From assembly GCA_032595685.2 (NCBI GenBank), contig CP159373.1:4689821-4753820 (forward strand): a DNA stretch of 64,000 nt, in the 5' to 3' direction. A program made the translations under genes and the position numbers. Positions within the stretch are counted from its first letter, which is position 1. Every line of letters starts with the position of its first letter. Shown here one piece after another: positions 53,789-63,913 of the stretch. The notes under the pieces are model-generated. The model was not told the DNA's origin. It did no database searches and saw nothing but the letters and a program-made list of their open reading frames with translations. Source of the DNA: Candidatus Electrothrix aestuarii. GTDB lineage: Bacteria > Desulfobacterota > Desulfobulbia > Desulfobulbales > Desulfobulbaceae.

Positions 53789-55387
53789 TTAAGAAGAGTA
53801 TGCGGGCAGCTCCAAAGCCATAGCATCATCAATATGCTCCAGCTCTTTCACCTGGGCAAGGAGTTCCTTGCTTACCGGCTGATTGGTGTTGAGCAAAATA
53901 ACATTGCGACTGGCTGTGGCTTCCTGACCAACAACCATATTAGAGATATTCACACCACCTGCACCGATGACAGTTGCCAAGGCACCAATCACGCCAGGTA
54001 CATCCTTATTATGCACCAGCAGCATAGCACCAGCAGGCAAAGCCTCAAGGCGGAAAGAGTTAAAACGTACCAGACGTGGTTCTTTGGTGCCGAACACAGT
54101 TCCAGCCAGCATATTTTCGCCTTCCGTGGTTTTCACGGTAATCCGGATCAAGTTGGTGAAATCAGCACTGCTACTGGTTTTGGACTCAATCACTTTGATT
54201 CCACGTTCTTCCGCAATAATCGGTGCGTTCACATAATTGACAGCATCCTGGAGAATCGGGGTAAACAAACCTTTGAGGAAGGCGACAGTTACAGGATTGG
54301 TATCCTGCTCAGCGAGATCGCCGCTGAATTCCAGATTAACCTCCTGCACTCCACCCCGAGAAATTTGCATATGGAGACAGCCTAGCATCTCACCAAGGGT
54401 GATGTAGGGGCCAACCTTGGCCAAAACCTCATCGCTTACTGAAGGCACGTTGACCGCATTACGGACAGAACCCTTGAGCAGGTAATCAGCCATCTGCTCG
54501 GCAATGGCTACGGCCACATTTTCCTGGGCTTCAGCGGTAGAAGCCCCGAGATGCGGTGTACAGATAAAATTATCCAATCCCAACAGCGGGGTACCTTCCA
54601 GGGTGGTCGGCTCTTTCTCGAAAACATCCAGAGCAGCTCCGGCAATGCGTCCTTCCTTCAAGGCAGCATACAGGGCCTCTTCATCCAAAACACCACCACG
54701 GGCGCAATCGATGAACATAGCACTCTTTTTCATCGCAGCAAAAAACTCTGTGGAAAGGATGTGATGCGTGTCCTTGGTCAGCGGCGTATGGACGGAAATA
54801 TAGTCGGCACGTTCAGCCAATTCCAGCAAGTCAACCCGCTCAACCCCAAGTTTTTTCACCAGATCGTCCGGCATAAAAGGGTCATAGGCGATGACCTTCA
54901 TTTTCAGGCCCTGGGCCCGATTAGCTACAATGGAACCAATACGTCCGATACCAACAATACCGAGGGTCTTGCCGGTGACCTCACGCCCCATAAAGCTCTT
55001 TTTCTCCCATTTTCCCGCCTTCATAGAAGCCGTTGCCTGGGGAATATTTCTGGAAAGGGCCATCATCATAGAGATGGCGTGCTCAGCTGCCGTAGTTGCA
55101 TTTCCATCGGGGGCATTCATAACCACGATACCCTTTTCACTGGCTGCCGGGATATCCACATTATCCAGACCAATACCGGCGCGCCCCACCACCTTTAACT
55201 TTGTCGCAGCCTCAATGATATCTTCCCGGACCTTGGTGGCGCTACGAATGACCAAGCCATCGTAATCCGGGATAATCGCTTTAAGTTCCTCCGGTGGCAG
55301 CCCGGTGTTCACATCAACCTCCAACCCGGCCTCTCTCAGAATTTTTTCACCAATGGGCGCGAGATTATCACTGATAAGCACTTTCAT
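53789..55387 (-). CDS. serA: D-3-phosphoglycerate dehydrogenase
   Basis: A 532-residue enzyme, first step of serine synthesis. Substrate/nucleotide domains: GLVIRSATKVREDIIEAATK, VVGRAGIGLDNVDIPAASEK, Rossmann motif LGIVGIGRIGSIVANRAQGL, catalytic R in CARGGVLDEEAL, E in VFEKEPT, H in FICTPHLGASTAEAQ. The long form: an intervening allosteric domain (ISRGGVQEVNLEFSGDLAEQ) and a C-terminal ACT domain (LVHNKDVPGVIGALATVIGA, GGVNISNMVVGQE) that binds serine. Single gene with a divergent gltX upstream. Confidence 0.94.
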   Translation of the reverse strand: MKVLISDNLAPIGEKILREAGLEVDVNTGLPPEELKAIIPDYDGLVIRSATKVREDIIEAATKLKVVGRAGIGLDNVDIPAASEKGIVVMNAPDGNATTAAEHAISMMMALSRNIPQATASMKAGKWEKKSFMGREVTGKTLGIVGIGRIGSIVANRAQGLKMKVIAYDPFMPDDLVKKLGVERVDLLELAERADYISVHTPLTKDTHHILSTEFFAAMKKSAMFIDCARGGVLDEEALYAALKEGRIAGAALDVFEKEPTTLEGTPLLGLDNFICTPHLGASTAEAQENVAVAIAEQMADYLLKGSVRNAVNVPSVSDEVLAKVGPYITLGEMLGCLHMQISRGGVQEVNLEFSGDLAEQDTNPVTVAFLKGLFTPILQDAVNYVNAPIIAEERGIKVIESKTSSSADFTNLIRITVKTTEGENMLAGTVFGTKEPRLVRFNSFRLEALPAGAMLLVHNKDVPGVIGALATVIGAGGVNISNMVVGQEATASRNVILLNTNQPVSKELLAQVKELEHIDDAMALELPAYSS

Positions 55388-55551
55388 ATTTTTCCCCTTA
55401 ATACTCGATTCCTTAGTTCACATTAATATATATCAAAAACAAAAAATGTTGATTTTTAAGTACAAAGCTAGCACTATAACGAGATTCATACAGACCGACA
55501 ATATTAAAATCACAGATGCGGTTTTCCACCACCTTATGTGGATAAATACCC

Positions 55552-55570
55552 CTGCGGAATAATTCCGCAG
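55552..55570. promoter_or_regulatory. Palindrome in the gltX leader
   Basis: CTGCGGAAT-A-ATTCCGCAG, 9-bp arms, 23 bases before the gltX ATG. Operator or short RNA hairpin. Confidence 0.4.
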
Positions 55571-55593
55571 AAACAATATAAAAGGAGTAGATC

Positions 55594-57075
55594 ATGTCGG
55601 AAGTTCGTGTCCGTTTTCCACCCAGCCCTACTGGTTACCTTCATATCGGCAGTGCCCGCACAGCCCTGCTCAATTGGCTTTGGGCGAAAAAAAACAACGG
55701 TAAACTCATTCTGCGTATTGAAGATACCGATGCAGAGCGTTCCACCCAGGAATCTATAAAAGGCATTCTTGACGGCTTGCAATGGCTGGGTCTTGATTGG
55801 GATGAGGGCCCGTATTTCCAGACCGAGTTTTCCAAAGATCACAACCAAGCTGCTGAAAAGCTGCTTGCATCTGGCCATGCCTATAAATGCTTTTGCACCA
55901 AGGAAGAACTGGAAGCAAAACGGGAAGCTGCCAAGGCCGAGAAAAAAGAGTTCGGCTATGACGGCACCTGTCGCGACCTGACACCGGAACAAGTTGCAGA
56001 AAAAGAGGCAGCTGGCCTGCCCGCTGTTCTTCGTTTCAAGGTGCCACAGAAAGAAGGGAAACTTGCCTACCAGGACGAAGTTCTGGGTTGTATTGAGCGG
56101 GCTTATGATGACATTGAAGACTTTGTCATTGTGCGCTCCAACGGCAAGCCACTGTATCTGCTCTGTAATGTAGTGGATGACATCCGTGACCGCATTACCC
56201 ATATTATTCGTGGCCAGGACCATATGAGCAACACAACCCGCCAAGTTTTACTCTACCAGGCCCTAGATGCTCCGATCCCTGTTTTTGCTCATATGCCACT
56301 CACTCTGGATCTGCAAAAACGCAAGATCTCCAAGCGCAGTCACGGCGAGTTGGTTTCTGTGCAGTTCTATCGGGAAAAGGGAGTTATTCCCTGGGCACTA
56401 TGTAATTTCCTTGCTCTGCTCGGCTGGAATCCCGGCACAGACCAGGAGATCTTTTCCCGGGAAGAGCTCATTGAAACCTTTACCCTGGACCGTATCAGTA
56501 AAGTAAATTCGGTGTTCAACCACCAAAAAGGTGATCCTAAATTTTTCACCGATCCCAAGTTAATTTCCATCAACGAGCAGTACCTGCGGACTATGGAAAT
56601 CAACAAACTGGCAGAGTTAGTCAAACAGGATTTTATCCAGCAGGATATCTGGAATACGGGCTATGAAGGCGAGAAGAAAGAATGGTTTTTATCCACTCTG
56701 GACCTGATTCGTGATCGTTTCCACACCATACGCGACTTTGCTACCCTGGGAAGGGCTTATTTTGCGGATGATTACACAGTAGAGGAAAAGCCACTGAAGA
56801 AAAATGTTCTCAAGCACCCAGATCTCAAGACCTGGATGCCTCTGCTGGCTGAACGTTTTGCCGCATTGGAAATATTTGACAAGGAGACCAGCGAAGCAGC
56901 TACCCGTGAGCTGGCCACAGAGTTGGATATCAAGCCGGGCATTCTAATTAACGGTATGCGAACCATTCTGACCGGACAATTAGCTGGCCCAGGGATGTTT
57001 GATATTCTGCTAGCCCTGGGCAAAGAATGTGTTGTTCGGCGCTTGAGCGACATTTCTTTTCTCTACCCAGAGTAA
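55594..57075 (+). CDS. gltX: Glutamyl-tRNA synthetase
   Basis: A 493-residue class I aminoacyl-tRNA synthetase. HIGH motif in PPSPTGYLHIGSARTALLNW; KMSKS-type motif in LQKRKISKRSHGELVSVQFY; RIEDTDAERSTQESI and HIIRGQDHMSNTTRQ complete the catalytic domain; a long C-terminal anticodon-binding domain follows. The leader AAAAGGAGTAGATC is a good ribosome-binding site. No zinc-binding SWIM motif is evident, although CFCTKEELEAKREAA carries two Cys. Whether it charges only tRNA-Glu or also tRNA-Gln cannot be read here. Confidence 0.95.
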   Translation: MSEVRVRFPPSPTGYLHIGSARTALLNWLWAKKNNGKLILRIEDTDAERSTQESIKGILDGLQWLGLDWDEGPYFQTEFSKDHNQAAEKLLASGHAYKCFCTKEELEAKREAAKAEKKEFGYDGTCRDLTPEQVAEKEAAGLPAVLRFKVPQKEGKLAYQDEVLGCIERAYDDIEDFVIVRSNGKPLYLLCNVVDDIRDRITHIIRGQDHMSNTTRQVLLYQALDAPIPVFAHMPLTLDLQKRKISKRSHGELVSVQFYREKGVIPWALCNFLALLGWNPGTDQEIFSREELIETFTLDRISKVNSVFNHQKGDPKFFTDPKLISINEQYLRTMEINKLAELVKQDFIQQDIWNTGYEGEKKEWFLSTLDLIRDRFHTIRDFATLGRAYFADDYTVEEKPLKKNVLKHPDLKTWMPLLAERFAALEIFDKETSEAATRELATELDIKPGILINGMRTILTGQLAGPGMFDILLALGKECVVRRLSDISFLYPE

Positions 57076-57223
57076 GCAGAGCAGATAGCTCAGGCCGAAC
57101 ATCCTCTTGAGAAGAGTCATAAGCAGTCCGTTTGCAAAAGCCTTGCAAACGGGCTGACTGCCCCAATAGCCTCTGCATAATATCGACCGTGTAGAAATAC
57201 TTAATAAGTATCCAGCAAACCAG

Positions 57224-58152
57224 ATGATTCGTTTCAAGTTATATTTCATTCTCCTTCTGCTTGCGTTCTACGCCTGCCTCTCCAGGAAGCTATTGGTAGC
57301 ACGGTAAAAAAAACTATTGCCTTTGCTCAGGATACCATGGCCAATGATTTCCGAAGAGCGCAGGTATATGAGGTACGTGATGCCCTGAGCCAGCACCTGG
57401 AGCTGACCTTTACTTTTTCTGATGCCAACGGACAGACCTCACTCCTTATTCGGCAGATAGAACAATTCATTGAACAAGCTGTGGATGTCTTGATTGTCGG
57501 CACCAATGACCCCGATGCTGTTGTTCCTATTATTAAAAAGGCTAAGAAACATGGAGTTCCTGTGATCATACTTGACCGAGGAATCAACAGCTCAGTCTAT
57601 ACCACCTTTATTAATTCAGATAACGAAAAAATCGGTAGGATTGCTGGAGAATATATTGCGAGTTCTCTTCAGGGTAAAGGAAGCGTCCTTCTTTTCGAAG
57701 GACTCCCCAAGGCAGATGTTACTCAACTCCGTACCAAGGGATTTCTTGATGTAATCAGAGCGTATAAGGAAATAACGGTCATCAAAAGAACAGGAAATTA
57801 CCTACGTAAAGATGCTATCCTGGAGATGGAAAAACTTATTGCGGAGGAAGTCCACCTTGATGCAATATTTTCCGAAAGTGATAGTATGCTCAGCGGAGTT
57901 CGCTCTGTGCTTCATCGGCATGGAATGGACCCGAAAGAAATCATTACTATAGGCTGTGATTATACTTCTGAGGCACGGGAAGCAATCCGTCAGGGAACCC
58001 AAACAGGTTCCATCCTCTTCCCTTTGGGAGGCGTTCAGGCAGCACAGGCAGCATTACAAATTCTGCAAAAAAATGAGGTGCCAAAACATATATCCCTTCC
58101 GGTTCAACTCATAACCCGTGAAAACGTTGATGAGGTGCCTCCTATCTTCTAG
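57224..58152 (+). pseudogene. Periplasmic sugar-binding-type protein, frameshifted after the signal peptide
   Basis: ATG 57224 begins a signal peptide MIRFKLYFILLLLAFYACLS, but that frame stops at 57305-57307. The mature protein is in another frame, readable as QEAIGSTVKKTIAFAQDTMA and running to 58152 (271 codons counted from Met 57337). The break lies within about 57270-57290. Mature motifs: LTFTFSDANGQTSLLIRQIE, DVLIVGTNDPDAVVPIIKKA, GVPVIILDRGINSSVYTTFI, NSDNEKIGRIAGEYIASSLQ, IITIGCDYTSEAREAI: a type I (RbsB-like) binding protein. No transporter genes are adjacent; the GGDEF-EAL gene follows. Confidence 0.75.
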
Positions 58153-58250
58153 CTCAGGAAAAACCTCAACCCTCTCATTTTAAAAAGTTATTTTTATAAA
58201 CACTAAACAAAGCACATTGAGCCACGCAATGCGATCCGTATGCTCTTCCC

Positions 58251-58270
58251 TATGTTAGCGATAACATAGC
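58251..58270. other. Hairpin with GCGA loop upstream of the GGDEF-EAL gene
   Basis: CTATGTTA-GCGA-TAACATAG, perfect 8-bp arms with a GNRA loop, about 80 bases before the start codon. Could terminate the previous transcript or act in the leader. Confidence 0.4.
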
Positions 58271-58352
58271 TCCTCTTCTTCTGAATCGTTCTTGCATGCA
58301 TTTCTCTTTGTTTTTATAACAAAAATATAAAATGCTGGCACCAGAGGTGTGA

Positions 58353-60917
58353 ATGCAACAGAACGATATGCTCCAACAGCACTATATTTTCCTGAAAAAT
58401 AAGTACAAGAAAGTAAATTTAACTGGCAAACTTTCCTTGCTGGTTATTCTTGGTGTTCTCTCCGCAGTTGGTGTACTTGGCTGTTATTTTGATTCCTTTC
58501 TCGAAGAAACCTTTCTTGAGGATGCAAAAAGCCGTATTCTCTATGGGTTTCGGCGACTCTCAACTGACCTGGAAACCACAACCGAAGAACTCCGAGAAGG
58601 GATATTTTTTGTCCAGACAGATGAAAACTTCCTCGCATCGGTCGAGTTAATCAATAATTATCAGGATAAGAAGAACTACAACGCGATTCTTCTTGATGAA
58701 GAAAAGAAGGCTATCGCCCGACAACTCCTGAACCGCGTCAAACTTTCCCTCAATCACTTCATTACCCTCTATGGTAAAGATGAAGAACTCATTGCCTTTG
58801 TAGAACAGCAAAACGACGGATATCATCTCCATTTTATATCCTACGAAGATGGGCATAAAATCTTATATAGCCGCCATGAGGATGAGCCATTCTTTACCAA
58901 ATCCCCTCTCCCCAAAAGACTCCCAATAGACTCTCGACACCAGGCCTATTACTCCAACGATACGGCCCGGCAAGGGGCGACCACTTACCACGTCCATGAC
59001 GGGAAAGTGCTTGCCACATCCCATATAAGCATCTTTGACGATGAGCTGGGGAGCCTCCTTATGCATATTGAGATGTCTCACCTTTTTAATGATGAGTACT
59101 TCACAAAAATATCTGAAGATCTGGGTCTTATTATCAGATACAGTACAAAAGAAAATAAGGCATCTCAGTCCCAACTTCTTACCACAATAGGTGATGCCAA
59201 AGAATTACATGTGGAACAAGGAGAACGGGCGTATTTCAGTACAGCACGAATCAATATCACCTCACGTGAACGCTACGAAAAAACCTCTTTTTATTATAAT
59301 ATTGCCTTAAACAAGGAAAAACTCCTGACCACCCTCGCTAAAAACCGACGACAATTTCTGCTGCTTATCATTATCGTCACATTCATGGTGTTGCTCACCT
59401 TACGGCTCATCTTTTTTAAAACGCTTATCTCTCCTCTTGACCTGCTCATGGAGCAGATTCGTAAAATCGAGAAGCAGAATTACGAGCAATCTTCACTTAT
59501 TCAAACCGGAGATGAGCTGGAAAAAATTTCAAAAAATATAAATCAACTTGCAGGAACCGTTCAGGACCGCGAACGAGCGCTCCTGGCATCTCAGAAAAAA
59601 CTTGAGTATCTCTCACTCCATGACACCTTGACAGGTCTTCCCAACAGAAGATTATTTCATCAACGCCTGGTCCGGGCAATCAGAAGGGCTCGGCATAACC
59701 GCTCTCAACTCGCTATCCTCTTTCTTGATCTTGATGAGTTTAAGCAGGTCAACGATACCTTGGGCCACGATATAGGTGATCAGCTTTTAGCCAATATATC
59801 CTTACGTCTCACCGAAAGTTGGAAGGGGGAGCCACTGACAATAGCACGGCTAGGTGGTGATGAATTCACGATCTTAATTGAAGAGATCAATGAAAAAAAC
59901 GAGGTAGCACAGAAAGCTGAAAAATTACTGAAAATCTTTCACTCGCCCTTTATTTGTTCCGGCTACGAATTGAGTACAACAGCTAGTGTCGGCATCGCGC
60001 TTTTTCCAGGTAACGGTGAAGACGCCGTGACCCTGATCAAACATGCTGATATGGCCATGTATCAGGCAAAAGAATTGAGTCGTAATAACTACAGCTTTTT
60101 CTCAGCAGAGCTTGCTGCCAAAGTCAAGAGCCGTATTGATCGAGTCAATGCCTTAAAGAAGGCCGTACGTGATCTTGATGAGTTCCACCTGCTTTATCAG
60201 CCTAAAATATGTTTACAAACAGGACGGGTGAAAAGTATGGAGGCCTTGGTACGCTGGCAAAGTTCCTCCCTAGGTTTTGTTCTGCCAGATCAGTTCATCC
60301 GTCTGGCTGAGGAGTCCAAGCTCATTATTCCTTTGGGAGAATGGATTATTGAAAGAGCATTCAGGGATTTCATGCTTTTTCGCCAGAGTGGTTCTCCAAC
60401 CAAGAAAATATGCGTGAATGTTTCCGGGGTCCAGCTTATTAATAGCGACATTGTGGACACTATCCTGCAAGCCATGAGCCGTACAGGCATTCATCCAGAA
60501 CAAATTGAGCTGGAGATAACTGAGGGATCTCTGGCTACCAAGGAAAAAAAAGCTCTAAAGGCCCTGGACCGTCTTCGGGAAATGCGTATTGATCTTGCTA
60601 TTGATGATTTTGGCACCGGATATTCCTCTATGAGTTACCTCCAGCAGCTTCCGGTAACCCGCTTAAAAATTGATAAATCTTTTATAGATCATCTGCCAAA
60701 CTCAGCAGAAAGTGGCGCCATCGTTCAAGCAATCATTGCTCTGGCCAGGACCTTTCACCTCCACATCACCGCAGAAGGCGTCGAAACAGCTGAACAATCT
60801 CAATTTCTCAAACAGTTAGGCTGTGATGAAGTTCAGGGGTATTTCTATGCCAGCCCCCTCTCCAGTGAGGAATTTCTCAATTTCTCAACCACATTTACCG
60901 CAGCAGACCTGACCTGA
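58353..60917 (+). CDS. Membrane GGDEF-EAL cyclic-di-GMP enzyme
   Basis: An 854-residue protein. N-terminal membrane span near residues 22-45, a periplasmic sensor region of about 280 residues, a second span (LLLIIIVTFMVLLTLRLIFF), then HAMP-like and coiled region. GGDEF domain: LTGLPNRRLFHQRL, DLDEFKQVNDTLGHDIGDQL, intact GGDEF in ARLGGDEFTILIEE. EAL domain: EALVRWQSS, ELEITEGSL, LAIDDFGTGYSSMSYLQQLP, KIDKSFIDHL, TAEGVETAEQ. Both catalytic motifs are complete, so it may make or break c-di-GMP depending on the sensed signal. Its 3' end overlaps the convergent WecA-like gene by 33 bases. Confidence 0.92.
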   Translation: MQQNDMLQQHYIFLKNKYKKVNLTGKLSLLVILGVLSAVGVLGCYFDSFLEETFLEDAKSRILYGFRRLSTDLETTTEELREGIFFVQTDENFLASVELINNYQDKKNYNAILLDEEKKAIARQLLNRVKLSLNHFITLYGKDEELIAFVEQQNDGYHLHFISYEDGHKILYSRHEDEPFFTKSPLPKRLPIDSRHQAYYSNDTARQGATTYHVHDGKVLATSHISIFDDELGSLLMHIEMSHLFNDEYFTKISEDLGLIIRYSTKENKASQSQLLTTIGDAKELHVEQGERAYFSTARINITSRERYEKTSFYYNIALNKEKLLTTLAKNRRQFLLLIIIVTFMVLLTLRLIFFKTLISPLDLLMEQIRKIEKQNYEQSSLIQTGDELEKISKNINQLAGTVQDRERALLASQKKLEYLSLHDTLTGLPNRRLFHQRLVRAIRRARHNRSQLAILFLDLDEFKQVNDTLGHDIGDQLLANISLRLTESWKGEPLTIARLGGDEFTILIEEINEKNEVAQKAEKLLKIFHSPFICSGYELSTTASVGIALFPGNGEDAVTLIKHADMAMYQAKELSRNNYSFFSAELAAKVKSRIDRVNALKKAVRDLDEFHLLYQPKICLQTGRVKSMEALVRWQSSSLGFVLPDQFIRLAEESKLIIPLGEWIIERAFRDFMLFRQSGSPTKKICVNVSGVQLINSDIVDTILQAMSRTGIHPEQIELEITEGSLATKEKKALKALDRLREMRIDLAIDDFGTGYSSMSYLQQLPVTRLKIDKSFIDHLPNSAESGAIVQAIIALARTFHLHITAEGVETAEQSQFLKQLGCDEVQGYFYASPLSSEEFLNFSTTFTAADLT

Positions 60918-62420
60918 TTCGTTAATTTTCTCTAAAGCCATTACCATACTCCTTCGTAACTGTTCTACCCTTTTCAAGAGATACGGCTCAGTCGCGCTGT
61001 GGCGCATATCTTTCATAAGCAGCAAGGTCCCGTAATTACAAGCTACGGTTTTATTAGGTAGTAACTGATGAATAGGAAGCTCAATCCTGAGAAGACTTTC
61101 CTGGGGAGAGGGAGGAGCATCGTCATTCTTTGCAGCCCAGCTAAATCGACATCGAGAACGCCCCATTTTTGTGGCAGCTGCCTGTTGCTCAATAAAATGA
61201 AATTCTGCATAATCAAATCCCAACATTTCCAGACACAGACAAATAGATGCCCAGAGGACTTCAAAATTAGGGGCGTCGATAATCTTTCTCTGATGCTGTA
61301 AAAAAAGACGTCGTTGAATACTAATTCCAGCCTCATCGCTCAGATCACGAGCCCATGAAGCAAGACTATGCATATTCAATCCTCTAGAATCGCTGAGGTA
61401 GCTCAGCAAAGCAACCAGGCCAATACCGAGCAAAAAAAGAATAAGTGCTGACGTATCATTCTGGGTATGAACAAGAAGCATGGAACAGATGCCTAAGACA
61501 ACCGACAGCGCATAGAGAGCCAGCACAGCCCTGCGATGAGAAAAGCCGAGCCTAACCAATCTATGATGAATATGCTTATTATCCGGTTGAAAAATTTCCT
61601 GGCCGTTCATAAAGCGTCGCACAGGTGCCCATAGAGTATCCATAAGGGGAATGCCAAGGGCAATAACAGGGATCAACAGAGCTGTGGCAACTTGACCTTT
61701 TATTGCACCTCCAATACTCAGGGCTGCCAGACAATAACCAAGAAAATAACTTCCGCTATCTCCCATAAAAATAGAAGCAGGATAAAAATTATAGCGGAGA
61801 AAGCCGATGAGAACACCAGCTAAGGCAGCAAAGACCAGGGAAGCTCCGAGTCGTCCATTTACTATGCAGACAAAGAGCATTGAGAGTGACACAAAAAGAC
61901 AGATTCCTGCAGCCAAACCATCCAGTCCGTCTATCAAATTAATCGCGTTAATGACCAGGAGAAACCAAAAAACAGTGACAGGTAACGAGAATATTCCTAT
62001 AGAAAAATTCGGACCAAATGGAGTTGTTACCTCCGTAATCTGAACTCCGCAGGAATAAACAAAAAGGGCTACCAGCAGTTGCCCCACTATTTTAAAAGAA
62101 AAACTCAGTTCTCGTACGTCGTCTAGGAGACCGAGAAGAAAAATCAAGACTGCACCGGTAGTAAAACTTTGTAGACTCGGATTAGAAAAAAAATCCTGCG
62201 CTGTGGGACTGTATTTTTGGACAAGAAGGAGAAAAAGAAAGGGAAGAAAAGAGCCAATAAAAAGCACAACCCCGCCAACCCTGGGAATTTTTTTACTATG
62301 CATCTTGCGAGCTGACGGTTTATCTGTCAGGTCAAAATACAAAGCAAATTGGCGAATGAAGGGGGTTAACACCAAAGCCGTCAGGCAGGCTACAACAAAA
62401 ACAAACAGGAGAGTGAGCAT
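60885..62420 (-). CDS. WecA/TagO-like polyprenyl-phosphate sugar-1-phosphate transferase with C-terminal extension
   Basis: A 511-residue protein. The first ~330 residues are a membrane enzyme of the MraY/WecA family: KPSARKMHSKKIPRVGGVVL, LLGLLDDVRELSFSFKIVGQ, NAINLIDGLDGLAAGICLFV (catalytic Asp motif), YNFYPASIFMGDSGSYFLGY, DNKHIHHRLVRLGFSHRRAV (HIHHRL). It moves GlcNAc-1-P or a similar sugar to undecaprenyl phosphate, starting polysaccharide synthesis. Residues ~345-511 form a soluble tail (WARDLSDEAGISIQRRLFLQ ... CCGKCG) not found in standard WecA. The tail resembles regulatory parts of some exopolysaccharide enzymes; its role is open. Confidence 0.85.
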   Translation of the reverse strand: MLTLLFVFVVACLTALVLTPFIRQFALYFDLTDKPSARKMHSKKIPRVGGVVLFIGSFLPFLFLLLVQKYSPTAQDFFSNPSLQSFTTGAVLIFLLGLLDDVRELSFSFKIVGQLLVALFVYSCGVQITEVTTPFGPNFSIGIFSLPVTVFWFLLVINAINLIDGLDGLAAGICLFVSLSMLFVCIVNGRLGASLVFAALAGVLIGFLRYNFYPASIFMGDSGSYFLGYCLAALSIGGAIKGQVATALLIPVIALGIPLMDTLWAPVRRFMNGQEIFQPDNKHIHHRLVRLGFSHRRAVLALYALSVVLGICSMLLVHTQNDTSALILFLLGIGLVALLSYLSDSRGLNMHSLASWARDLSDEAGISIQRRLFLQHQRKIIDAPNFEVLWASICLCLEMLGFDYAEFHFIEQQAAATKMGRSRCRFSWAAKNDDAPPSPQESLLRIELPIHQLLPNKTVACNYGTLLLMKDMRHSATEPYLLKRVEQLRRSMVMALEKINESGQVCCGKCG

Positions 62421-62527
62421 TCAGATCAACACCTTTGACGAAATCGCTTCTTCATGCGATCACTCTGCCACATCATCACAACAAAATCGCTTTCAGAAAA
62501 TCCAGAGAATGAGCTGAAGAATCCCCT

Positions 62528-63580
62528 CTAAAATGAAAGAGAAACCATCTCCCCAAAGGTAATGATCCCTCGAACCATCTCCAGACTTTTAGCACTTTCC
62601 ACAGCTTCGTCAAAGGTATCAAGGGTAAAGCGATGAGAAACCAGGTCGGAGACAATAATAGCCTCTTCCTTAATCAATTGAAGACATTTTTTAAAGTCAG
62701 CCGGTGTCGATGCGTAGGTTCCTGTCAGGGTGATTTCCTGATGATGAAGCCAACGAGGGTCAATCTTCACCTCTGTGTCTGGAGCAGCCCCGAATATATT
62801 GCACACGCCACCTCGGGCAACCAGCTTCAGGCAATCTTCAATCACATCAGGAATGCCGATGGAGATAATAACCACATCAGCTCCTCTGCCCTCAGTGATA
62901 CGCATCACCTCATCATGGAGATTACCCGTTTCCGAGTTAATCAGATGATCCGCTCCCATTTGCCCGGCCATTGCTAAACGTGTATCAACGATATCAGCCA
63001 CGATGACTTCGCATCCGGACCATTTGGCTGTTTTCAGATGCATCAGGCCCATAGATCCACCGCCGATCACCAGCACCGTCTGCCCTTCCTTCATCCGATT
63101 TGCCCGAGCTGCGGCAAAGGTACAGGAAAGGGGCTCTGCCATCACTGCATCTTCAAAGGAAATCTCATCATCAAGTTTAATCAGCCCGCCGACATTCAAT
63201 ATTTCTTTGGGAACGCGTACGTATTCGGCAAAGGCTCCGTCCAGGCCATGCCCAATCCCTAAGGACTTTTCGCAGAGATTATAGCGTTTTTGACGACAGT
63301 AATAACATTGTCCACAGACAGCCATAGGATACACTGCAACTGGCTCTCCAACGGAAAACCCCACAACGCCTTCACCAATGGAACTGATTTCTCCTGATAT
63401 ATCCTGACCAAGGATGGCAGGGAGTTTTTCGGTCAACCCCTCGCCGAGCATGGTTTTTACATCTTTTCCGCAAATTCCAGCAACTTTTGTTGCAACAACA
63501 ACTTCGCCTGGACCGGCAACCGGATCTGCATAATCTTCAATACGGATATCATCGGCACCGTAAACAACAGCAGCTTTCAT
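62528..63580 (-). CDS. Medium-chain (zinc-type) dehydrogenase, atypical active site
   Basis: A 350-residue MDR-family dehydrogenase. Structural zinc cysteines are in MAVCGQCYYCRQKRYNLCEK; the nucleotide site is VLVIGGGSMGLMHLKTAKWS; the AVMAEPLSCTFAAARANRMK helix also matches sorbitol or threonine dehydrogenase types. In the catalytic zinc region Cys is present (VAGICGKDVKTML), but the usual GHE is GQD (PAILGQDISGEISSIGEG), so the His ligand is Gln. Activity with a different metal geometry, or loss of zinc catalysis, is possible. Single gene; substrate unknown. Confidence 0.82.
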   Translation of the reverse strand: MKAAVVYGADDIRIEDYADPVAGPGEVVVATKVAGICGKDVKTMLGEGLTEKLPAILGQDISGEISSIGEGVVGFSVGEPVAVYPMAVCGQCYYCRQKRYNLCEKSLGIGHGLDGAFAEYVRVPKEILNVGGLIKLDDEISFEDAVMAEPLSCTFAAARANRMKEGQTVLVIGGGSMGLMHLKTAKWSGCEVIVADIVDTRLAMAGQMGADHLINSETGNLHDEVMRITEGRGADVVIISIGIPDVIEDCLKLVARGGVCNIFGAAPDTEVKIDPRWLHHQEITLTGTYASTPADFKKCLQLIKEEAIIVSDLVSHRFTLDTFDEAVESAKSLEMVRGIITFGEMVSLSF

Positions 63581-63857
63581 AATAAACGGTTAAGGTTGAG
63601 GGTTCTGAAGGAAAAGGAGGTTATCCCTGCCAAGGGATGCAGGCAAGAAAAATTTCATCGTTCATCCAATAACCACCGGCAAAAAACTATGTACTGACAA
63701 AAGAGTGATCAAGAAAGCAGAGCACTCTCTTATTCCAGATATAACCAAACCAGACTGGAAATTCAACAGGAATTGAGTAAAACCTTATAAAGAGCAAAGA
63801 AAAGAAACAATCAGAGTAGAAACTTTCAGGCAGGATGCCGCAGAAGAAAAGCGGCCT
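63581..63857. other. Intergenic, nothing recognised
   Basis: About 280 bases between the dehydrogenase start and the tRNA-His terminator. No ORF with family resemblance and no clear promoter. Confidence 0.5.
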
Positions 63858-63904
63858 GAACAAAAAAAGAAAAGGGCTTCAGTAAAGAACTTCCTGAAGC
63901 CCCT
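63858..63904 (-). terminator. Terminator of tRNA-His
   Basis: On the minus strand GGGGCTTCAG and CTGAAGCCC flank an 11-base loop, then TTTTCTTTTTTT. Same design as the tRNA-Lys terminator. Confidence 0.85.
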
Positions 63905-63913
63905 TATATATTA

